This document shows positions 23,173 to 28,448 of a stretch of 28,448 nt of DNA, one piece after another (position 1 is the stretch's first letter; the number at the start of each line of letters is the position of its first letter). This DNA is from a virus. The stretch is taken from IMG/VR virus record IMGVR_UViG_3300042468_000760, positions 1-28,448 of that record; one strand, given 5' to 3'. The translations under genes and the position numbers were made by a program. Under the pieces are notes generated by a model. That model searched no databases, was not told the origin of the DNA, and was given only the letters and a program-made list of their open reading frames with translations.

Positions 23173-23640
23173 TTACCTCATGAGTGCGGCTTCGGCTGCG
23201 CGGCGGCGAGTAAGTCCAGGGAGAACGCGACCGGCAGCTTTATTCCAGAGCATACATTGGTCTGCTGCACCATTCCAATCCCCCGCATCAATGCGCTTTT
23301 TGAACGTGGAAACCCGATAGTTCCCTAGACCACAATTATACACCCAACTCGTCACGGCAGCAATGCGTCTTGGTAAAGCAGTTTGTATTTTGGGGGATAG
23401 CTTTACCAGACCTCGGACAAAATACTCCACATGATGATCCAGCGCATCTTCGCACTGCCCCATCGTCCAGATGGTACCGGGGTTGATGTCAGGACCTGTT
23501 GCACCCCAACCAATAGTCCATGGATGCCCACGGGTTCCTGGGTCAGGATAAGCTGTCACGCGCCCATCAGGCAGACGCTTTGCTAACCCCTCAAACGGCT
23601 TGATGAGAACATCTTTGCAAAGCTTCTTAGCCTCGTTCAT
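23173..23640 (-). CDS. GH24 (T4-type) endolysin, phage lysozyme
   Basis: A 155-aa muramidase that cleaves the glycan backbone of peptidoglycan. The GH24 pattern is present: FEG with catalytic E17, YPDPG with D33 and WTIGWG with T42, matching the Glu-Asp-Thr triad of T4 lysozyme. The C-terminal helices contain the family's SWVYNCGLGNYRVSTF and RRRAAEAAL segments. Length is usual for the family. There is no signal peptide or N-terminal membrane anchor, so it depends on a holin, in agreement with the membrane-protein genes directly upstream. The start overlaps the holin stop (ATGA). Confidence 0.93.
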   Translation of the reverse strand: MNEAKKLCKDVLIKPFEGLAKRLPDGRVTAYPDPGTRGHPWTIGWGATGPDINPGTIWTMGQCEDALDHHVEYFVRGLVKLSPKIQTALPRRIAAVTSWVYNCGLGNYRVSTFKKRIDAGDWNGAADQCMLWNKAAGRVLPGLTRRRAAEAALMR

Positions 23641-24122
23641 GACTTGTTGTACTTCTCAATGCTGCGGCCAACGAACCAAAAAGTGAGCATCATGTTAAGC
23701 ATGGCGAAATCATCTTCGTCATAGGACTTAGTTAGAACTTCAGCCCAGTTCGCGTTGGTCTGGAAGGCGATTGTCAGGCCAGCAGCTTTAACAACAACAT
23801 AAACCCCAAAAGCAATCCAAGTGAGGCCAGGACGGGTGATAGCAGTGACAAAAGAAGCAAACCAACCTGCCTCCTTTGCGGTCTGAGCCTGCTCCTTGAA
23901 CGCCTCTTTGATGGTGTCCATCTGTTGGATGGAGTAGTCGACATATTTCTCCTCCATGCGGAATTCTCCGCGCAGCTTCTCAAGGTCGGTCTGGAGTTGA
24001 AACATGCTGAGTTCATGCTGGCGCTCGTTCTTCTTGTCCAGGAACTTCAGCACTTCAGGGGCCAAGCGAAACAAGCCACCGAAGATTGAGCCAAGAAGAC
24101 CGCCGCCGAGTAGCTCAAACAT
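23637..24122 (-). CDS. Holin, GTA/3TM-type
   Basis: A 161-aa membrane protein. Residues 1-25 are a Gly-rich hydrophobic segment (LLGGGLLGSIFGGLF). A charged helical stretch (28-90) follows with heptad character. Then come ITRPGLTWIAFGVYVVVKAAG (about 95-115, transmembrane), and a last hydrophobic segment near MLNMMLTFWFVGRSIEK. The RPxxTW motif before the central membrane helix fits the family of three-transmembrane holins found in gene transfer agents and related phages. It precedes the endolysin with an ATGA overlap, and GGGGG serves as ribosome site. It should form the inner-membrane hole that releases the lysozyme. Confidence 0.8.
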   Translation of the reverse strand: MFELLGGGLLGSIFGGLFRLAPEVLKFLDKKNERQHELSMFQLQTDLEKLRGEFRMEEKYVDYSIQQMDTIKEAFKEQAQTAKEAGWFASFVTAITRPGLTWIAFGVYVVVKAAGLTIAFQTNANWAEVLTKSYDEDDFAMLNMMLTFWFVGRSIEKYNKS

Positions 24123-24124
24123 GA

Positions 24125-24541
24125 TTACCCCCTGGCCGTCACGATGTCGGAACCCTTCTTAACCGTTACCTTGCTGCCTTCAACGTCCACTTGCATGGGG
24201 GGCTCGGCACGGTCGAGCTTATCAAGACGGGTGATCAAGTCCTTGATGACTTCAAACTCGGGCTTCTCTTGTTTGGGCGCGGTCCCGGCGATGCCGTTCA
24301 GCATCTGGATAAGTGCAGTAAGTGAAGCGCCGAGCAAGCCCATTACAGCAGCAATCTTCTCGCCTTCTAAAAAGAGGGACGCGCCAACACCCACGAGCAC
24401 GATCAGGAAGATGTAAAGCAGCCCATCTTCGCCAATCGCCTTGCCAGCAACCTCTTTGGCCGTATCCTGGGCCTTTAACTCCTCAAGCCTGATTCTGGCC
24501 TGAGTTTTAATAACCGCCAACTCGTGGGCTTTGTCGTCCAT
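24125..24541 (-). CDS. Two-segment membrane protein of the lysis cassette (holin-like)
   Basis: I start this gene at ATG 24541 (138 aa), because the ATG overlaps the stop of the upstream gene (TGATG); a longer reading to 24625 would run inside that gene. The N-terminal about 40 residues are charged and helical (AHELAVIKTQARIRLEEL). Two hydrophobic segments follow (YIFLIVLVGVGASLFL and AAVMGLLGASLTALIQML), then a charged tail that includes a VDVEGSKVTVKKGS strand pair. Placement beside the holin and endolysin suggests a second holin, antiholin or membrane scaffold. Confidence 0.72.
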   Translation of the reverse strand: MDDKAHELAVIKTQARIRLEELKAQDTAKEVAGKAIGEDGLLYIFLIVLVGVGASLFLEGEKIAAVMGLLGASLTALIQMLNGIAGTAPKQEKPEFEVIKDLITRLDKLDRAEPPMQVDVEGSKVTVKKGSDIVTARG

Positions 24542-24738
24542 CAGATACCTAGTAAGCGTTTTACGAAGGTGGCAGCGACACCGGGTCCAAACAGCACGGC
24601 AAGAATGGTGGCATAGAGCAACCACTCAATATGCTTCATTCGAGCCTTACCATTATCGAGTGACTCCTCGATATTTTTGTATCGCTGCTCGCAAATCGCC
24701 TCATGTACCGACAAACGCTTGTCCAGATCGTCGCTCAT
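24541..24738 (-). CDS. Small XhlA-like membrane protein of the lysis cassette
   Basis: A 65-aa protein with a charged helical N-terminal half (KRLSVHEAICEQRYKNIEESL) and one C-terminal transmembrane segment (LLYATILAVLFGPGVAATFV, 40-59), ending in a short basic tail. This coiled-coil-plus-single-anchor design resembles XhlA/hemolysin-type holin partners. It has no strong ribosome site; the upstream gene ends six bases before, so coupling is likely. It may modulate the holin or serve as a spanin-like anchor, but no lipobox or second spanin partner is visible. Confidence 0.68.
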   Translation of the reverse strand: MSDDLDKRLSVHEAICEQRYKNIEESLDNGKARMKHIEWLLYATILAVLFGPGVAATFVKRLLGI

Positions 24739-24744
24739 GATCGG

Positions 24745-24909
24745 TCACGCGGCTTGCTCTTCTGCCGGAGGAACCTCCTGCAAGGGGGTCATCGGGGGCT
24801 TTGCAGCCTCTTTCATGCCGTCAATCAGGGTGTAGACCTCTTGATACGGGCGAGTGCCCAGGTAGCCGATGATTGCGTTTGCGAGTTCGATGGGAATATT
24901 CAGTTTCAT
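24745..24909 (-). CDS. Small hypothetical protein, 54 aa
   Basis: I place the start at ATG 24909 (MKLNIPIELAN), preceded by GAGG five bases upstream. A longer in-frame extension to 24984 would run into the upstream gene and has an unlikely Cys-rich sequence. The protein has one amphipathic helix (PIELANAIIGYLGTRPYQEV) and a Pro/Glu-rich end (PLQEVPPAEEQAA). I do not recognise it. Its place between fibre and lysis genes suggests a virion-assembly or lysis accessory role. Confidence 0.68.
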   Translation of the reverse strand: MKLNIPIELANAIIGYLGTRPYQEVYTLIDGMKEAAKPPMTPLQEVPPAEEQAA

Positions 24910-24920
24910 AAAATCCTCGA

Positions 24921-25178
24921 TTAGTAAGCCGATCCAGCAGTAATAGCAGCATTGACAGCAGCGAGTTCGTAGCCCGTCCACCAAGGCTTATCGCGCATGA
25001 TCTTGAGGTGTTCGACGTTGCGGGAAACAGTGCCCTTCGCGTCGTCGTTCTTGGTGATGGTGCGGCCTTGGTAGCTGCCTGCCACATAGCCGTTGATGAG
25101 ATCCACCGAATCGCCCATCGCTGAGAAATGGCGGTCAAGCTCTTCTTTTGCGGGGATTTCAATAACTTCAGACATCAT
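24921..25178 (-). CDS. Small hypothetical protein, 85 aa
   Basis: A soluble, mostly helical 85-aa protein (EELDRHFSAMGDSVDLINGYV, then VSRNVEHLKIMRDKPWWTGYEL, then AAVNAAITAGSAY). It begins with tandem ATGATG, the first overlapping the fibre stop (TAATG), and GGAG lies a few bases upstream. Comparable small proteins occur directly after S74-type fibre genes in environmental phages and may be fibre-associated or chaperone-like. The function is unknown. Confidence 0.72.
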   Translation of the reverse strand: MMSEVIEIPAKEELDRHFSAMGDSVDLINGYVAGSYQGRTITKNDDAKGTVSRNVEHLKIMRDKPWWTGYELAAVNAAITAGSAY

Positions 25179-27754
25179 TAAGCTCCTTTGAGGGTTGCGA
25201 TTTCAGCTTCGGCTGCTTCAAGCCTTGCAGTAAGTTCTTGGACTGCTTTGACTAGCACAGGGACTAAGGACTCGCCTTGGTATTTCAGCTTTTCAGGGAC
25301 TTCTGTGTCAATAATGACCGGATCATCGCCTTCAAGAGCAAGAATGTCTTGCGCTAAAAAACCGTACCGTTTGTTTCCGTTTGGCGTTTCATCTTCTCTT
25401 GATGTTTTGAATTGAAACGACACGGGGTTAAGTTGATTGATAAACCCAAGACCATGCGGTACGGGTTGGATATTTGTTTTGTCTCTTGCGTCTGAAACAA
25501 CTGTCCATGCAACTTGAACGTAGGCGTTGGTGATCGCCGTATGCCCCATCACCAACCGGTTATTTTCGGTCGTGACGTTGAACACAGGGTTGTAGTTAAT
25601 GCCTGCGCCTTCCAAACCGCCGACTTGAATATTGCTGCTTCCCGTAGTGCAGTTGTAGAGCGCGTATCCTCCAATTGCTGTGTTGCAAACTCCAGTGGTA
25701 TTTGCTTGAAGTGCTTGACTACCCAATACAGCATTCCAAGCTCCGGTAGTGTTTGAATCCAAAGCGCCATACCCAACAGCCGTGTTATTTGCGCCGGTGG
25801 TGTTGGCGAAGAGGGCTTGAAAGCCGATTGCTGTGTTGTTGTTTGCGGTGCTATTAGCTTGAAGCGCATCATATCCAAGAGCAGTGTTGCCACTACCAGT
25901 GGTGTTGCTAGACATCGCTGATCGACCAATACCGGTGTTGTATTCTCCAGTCGTATTGTTTTGTACGGAACGTGCCCCAAAAGCAGCGTTGTAGTTACCC
26001 GTTGTGTTAGCGCCGAGAGCGTTAAAACCAACAGCAGCGTTATCCAACCCCGTCGTATTTGCATCCAACGTCGCATAACCAACTGCTGTGTTGTTAGAGG
26101 CGGTGGTGTTGGCGGCGAGAGTCTGATAACCAACAGCGGTGTTGTTTGCGCCAGTGGTGTTGTCGATAAGCGCTTGATGACCGACAGCGGTGTTGTTGGA
26201 GGAGGTGGTGACTCGAAGTGCCTCATGGCCAACTGCGACGTTGTAATTGCCGGTGCTGTTGGCACGAAGTGAAGCGTTCCCGATAGCTACGTTATAAGAA
26301 CCGGTGGTGTTTGAATGAAGCGCTGCGTATCCGGTATTACTATCCTCTGTACCAAAAGCGACGTTATTGACGCCAGTGTTGTTACTGCCTAATGCTGTAC
26401 GTCCAACAGCGACATTCGCAGACGCCGTGTTATACCGTAAGGCAGCGTAACCAACGGCAACATTTGAATTACCTGTACTGTTGGTGGAAGCCGCTTGAAA
26501 ACCAAGAGCGACGTTATAACCACCTGTAGTGTTGCCGGAAGCTGCTTGATAACCAACAGCGGTATTGCTTGGGCCAGTGGTATTGTTGTAGAGGGCAGCG
26601 TATCCTACTGCATGATTAAATGTGCCGGTTGTGTTTGCTTGTCCAGCAAATGCGCCAACAAACAAACTATCACTAGCCTTGTTGTTTAACCCTGCTTGAT
26701 AGCCAATCGCTACAAAGTATGAATTTGTTTGGTTTGCATTACCGGCTTGATAACCAACAGTGGTGTTGCCTGCGCCAGTGGTGTTGGCGTTGAGGGCTTG
26801 ATAACCCACCGCAGTGTTGGTGGACACAGCACCTGCGCCACGGCCTACCCGGACTCCGTAGATCGTCGCATCACCCGTGTCTACAACCAGCTTGCTGCCT
26901 GTGACGGCAGAGGTGGTCCCAACCAGCAAGTTGCCCGAGGAGTCGATACGCATCCGCTCGGTTGAAGTGGCAGAACCATCGGGTGTCGTAAAGAACATTA
27001 ACCGTCCCGGCATATCATTTGCGCCGGGGGTTCCATCTACATGCCCACGAATACTTGCGGCCTCTACAAATTCGGTTCCGTCTGCGCCTTGGAAACTAAT
27101 AGCGCCTAATCCATCACCTGAAGCAACGGCAGTGTAATCGTTATTAGCAGTTCCACGGCTTCGTCCAAGAAATAATAAAGAAAAAACATCAGCAGATGTT
27201 CCGGGGTTAGTTGCTATAGATATGCTGCTATTGCCCCCGCTAACAGATCTTTCAACTTGAAGTAAATTTGAACCAATTGTTGAGTTATCCCATTTATCAC
27301 GATCTGTCGTAGCATTGATCAGCACCTTACCGCCCGAGAGAATACGCATCCGCTCGGAGCCATCAGTACTAAAAGCAAGCGTATTGGTCGTTGGCAAATA
27401 CATGCCATTACCCGCAGTGACATTACCTGTGGGAATGAGTTTGGTAGCGGTTACCGTACCGCCTGATGTTAAGTTCGTGCCATCAAAAGTAAGGTTTGAA
27501 GATCCAGCAAACGCACCAGCATTGTTGTACTGAACTTGCGTGGTGGAGCCACCGGGGGAGGTCCCTCCAGCAGTTGCGGAGCTTGCAAGTAGCGTGACAA
27601 CGCCCGATGAATTCTTGAAATAAAGTTTGCCGTCTGCGTAATTCAACGCCAGTTCGGCGCCGTTTGAAGAAGACGTGAGATTGCCTGCCGTAGGTACCGC
27701 CGAAGCAGTTCCGCTGCCATAAATGAGGATTGGGGTATAACCTGACTGGGCCAT
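25178..27754 (-). CDS. Tail fibre with YadA-like repeats and C-terminal S74 chaperone domain
   Basis: An 858-aa receptor-binding fibre. The N-terminus (1-110) resembles fibre attachment modules (PTAGNLTSSSNGAELALNYADGKLYF region). Residues about 130-300 are beta-structured with repeated ERMRI(L/D)S(G/S)G motifs. Residues about 311-711 consist of about 23 repeats of 17 residues (NTAVGYQALxANTTGxx) that should form a trimeric left-handed beta-roll. The C-terminal 105 residues are a peptidase S74 intramolecular chaperone: SDARDK supplies the Ser754/Lys759 dyad, so self-cleavage before Ser754 should release the chaperone after trimerisation. It ends in a coiled coil (ELTARLEAAEAEIATL). The start overlaps the stop of the preceding fibre gene (TAATG). 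Confidence 0.9.
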   Translation of the reverse strand: MAQSGYTPILIYGSGTASAVPTAGNLTSSSNGAELALNYADGKLYFKNSSGVVTLLASSATAGGTSPGGSTTQVQYNNAGAFAGSSNLTFDGTNLTSGGTVTATKLIPTGNVTAGNGMYLPTTNTLAFSTDGSERMRILSGGKVLINATTDRDKWDNSTIGSNLLQVERSVSGGNSSISIATNPGTSADVFSLLFLGRSRGTANNDYTAVASGDGLGAISFQGADGTEFVEAASIRGHVDGTPGANDMPGRLMFFTTPDGSATSTERMRIDSSGNLLVGTTSAVTGSKLVVDTGDATIYGVRVGRGAGAVSTNTAVGYQALNANTTGAGNTTVGYQAGNANQTNSYFVAIGYQAGLNNKASDSLFVGAFAGQANTTGTFNHAVGYAALYNNTTGPSNTAVGYQAASGNTTGGYNVALGFQAASTNSTGNSNVAVGYAALRYNTASANVAVGRTALGSNNTGVNNVAFGTEDSNTGYAALHSNTTGSYNVAIGNASLRANSTGNYNVAVGHEALRVTTSSNNTAVGHQALIDNTTGANNTAVGYQTLAANTTASNNTAVGYATLDANTTGLDNAAVGFNALGANTTGNYNAAFGARSVQNNTTGEYNTGIGRSAMSSNTTGSGNTALGYDALQANSTANNNTAIGFQALFANTTGANNTAVGYGALDSNTTGAWNAVLGSQALQANTTGVCNTAIGGYALYNCTTGSSNIQVGGLEGAGINYNPVFNVTTENNRLVMGHTAITNAYVQVAWTVVSDARDKTNIQPVPHGLGFINQLNPVSFQFKTSREDETPNGNKRYGFLAQDILALEGDDPVIIDTEVPEKLKYQGESLVPVLVKAVQELTARLEAAEAEIATLKGA
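25620..26820 (-). repeat. About 23 degenerate 51-bp repeats in the fibre gene
   Basis: The DNA encoding the 17-residue fibre repeats is itself repetitive. Units share gtgttgttagcg-like and ccaacagc-like cores on the plus strand. One unit (near 26330) is longer and two are one residue short. The boundaries are approximate. Confidence 0.85.
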
Positions 27755-28448
27755 TAGAAGGCACCTCCATAAATACCTGTTGTTGCGGTCACTGTCGTAA
27801 ACGTACCTGCCGCTGCCGTGGTTGCACCGATCGTTGTGCCATCAATCGTACCGCCCGTGATCGCCACACTGCTTGCGTTTTGCGTCGACATGGTACCCAA
27901 ACCCGAGATGTCCGTGTTGGGGATACTGGCCGAGGCTGTGAAGGCTGAAGTACCGTTACCCTTAACGTAACCCGTTAAAGTAGCGGCCCCGGTGCCGCCA
28001 TTGGAGACCACAAGCGTACCACCTAGTGTTAGGGTTCCGCTTGTAGTGATCGGGCCTCCAGAGAACGTCAGGCCCGTCGTGCCGCCATCGGCAGAGACCG
28101 AAGTAACCGTACCGCCAAAAGAAGGGGTGGCGGAAATCGTAATGCCGCCTGCCGTATTGCTGATGCTGACATTAGTTCCGGCCGTTAGCGTGTTGAGCGT
28201 GTAGCCCGAGCCGTTACCGATTAAAAGCTGGCCGTTAGTGGGCGTTCCTGTAACTCCAGTGCCGCCGTACCCGATACCGATCGTTGTGGCATTCCAGGTT
28301 CCTGCCGTCAGGGTTCCAACGCCCGTGATGCCAGTATAAGAGCCCGTAAGACGCGCCGTGTTGAGTGTTCCTGAGGAGATGTTCGAGGCGTTGGTCGTAT
28401 CCGTTGTGGCCGACGCTGCAAGGCCTGAAACCTGCCCGGAAGTGATTG
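27754..28448 (-). CDS. Tail fibre protein, C-terminal part (gene runs off the right edge)
   Basis: The frame is open from the right window edge down to the stop at 27754-27756, giving at least 230 residues; the true start lies outside. The sequence is Gly/Thr/Ser-rich, in typical phage fibre repeats (SGQVSGLAAS, NARxTG-like GTLNTARLTG, GIGYGGTGVTGTPTNGQLLIG, GTVTSVSADGGTTGLTFSG, VVSNGGTGAATLTGYVKGNG). It ends TTVTATTGIYGGAF without an S74 domain. This arrangement matches a proximal fibre or an accessory fibre encoded just upstream of the S74 fibre, to which it may attach. The stop overlaps the next ATG by one base. Confidence 0.8.
   Translation of the reverse strand, partial: ITSGQVSGLAASATTDTTNASNISSGTLNTARLTGSYTGITGVGTLTAGTWNATTIGIGYGGTGVTGTPTNGQLLIGNGSGYTLNTLTAGTNVSISNTAGGITISATPSFGGTVTSVSADGGTTGLTFSGGPITTSGTLTLGGTLVVSNGGTGAATLTGYVKGNGTSAFTASASIPNTDISGLGTMSTQNASSVAITGGTIDGTTIGATTAAAGTFTTVTATTGIYGGAF

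Noticed and set aside
25549-26265. A 238-codon minus-strand frame inside the fibre gene
   Set aside because: It is an out-of-frame reading of the 51-bp repeats, with Thr/Leu/Pro low complexity.
1-28448. DatZ, MazZ, integrase and attachment sites
   Set aside because: I looked for HD-domain phosphohydrolase, MazG-like and recombinase motifs in the supportable genes and found none. Absence from this window does not exclude them elsewhere in the genome.

Overview
The window is part of a tailed-phage genome (Caudoviricetes). Every gene I can support lies on the minus strand, so transcription runs from right to left. Genes are packed tightly: most junctions are ATGA, TGATG or TAATG overlaps, which suggests translational coupling. 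I see no integrase, repressor, tRNA or host gene, so a lytic lifestyle is the simplest reading. The host cannot be named from the sequence; promoters close to the sigma-70 consensus and a gene-transfer-agent-type holin point to a proteobacterium. There is no tail-tube or tape-measure set. Several Ala/Gly/coiled-coil proteins resembling internal-virion proteins suggest a short-tailed (podovirus-like) particle, but this is inference.

Right part (28448 to 9948) is the late block. It holds the C-terminus of one tail fibre (cut by the window edge), a second fibre with about 23 copies of a 17-residue repeat and a self-cleaving S74 chaperone domain, and three small genes. Next come a lysis cassette (two or three membrane proteins plus a GH24 lysozyme), an adaptor/connector-like protein, two tail or receptor-binding structural proteins and an 80-aa triple-tryptophan-motif protein. 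The block ends with a 1490-aa structural protein and three further internal-virion/ejection-type proteins. Terminase, portal and capsid are not in the window.

Centre (9447 to 9947) is the only large intergenic gap. It carries a probable terminator for the late block and a symmetrical array of 13 GTTCCA/TGGAAC hexamers around an AT-rich palindrome. It also carries two overlapping face-to-face promoters, one of which is a perfect TTGACA-17-TATAAT promoter pointing rightward, away from every adjacent gene start. This is the best candidate for the replication origin or master regulatory switch.

Left part (9446 to 1) is the replication and nucleotide block. In order it encodes an archaeo-eukaryotic-type primase, a SNF2-like SF2 helicase, three uncharacterised phage genes, a probable Acb2-type cyclic-nucleotide sponge (anti-CBASS), a four-Cys protein, a UvrD-like SF1 helicase, an SSB-like protein, a family A DNA polymerase with a proofreading domain, and the start of an adenylosuccinate-synthetase-like gene.

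The last gene is the key one. Its P-loop reads GSTGKG instead of the GDEGKGK of cellular PurA, which is the signature of PurZ, the enzyme that commits dGMP to 2-aminoadenine (base Z). Together with a PolA-type polymerase fused to it by an ATGA overlap (the DpoZ arrangement), this suggests a phage whose DNA carries Z in place of A. The partner genes datZ and mazZ are not in the window and would have to lie outside it.
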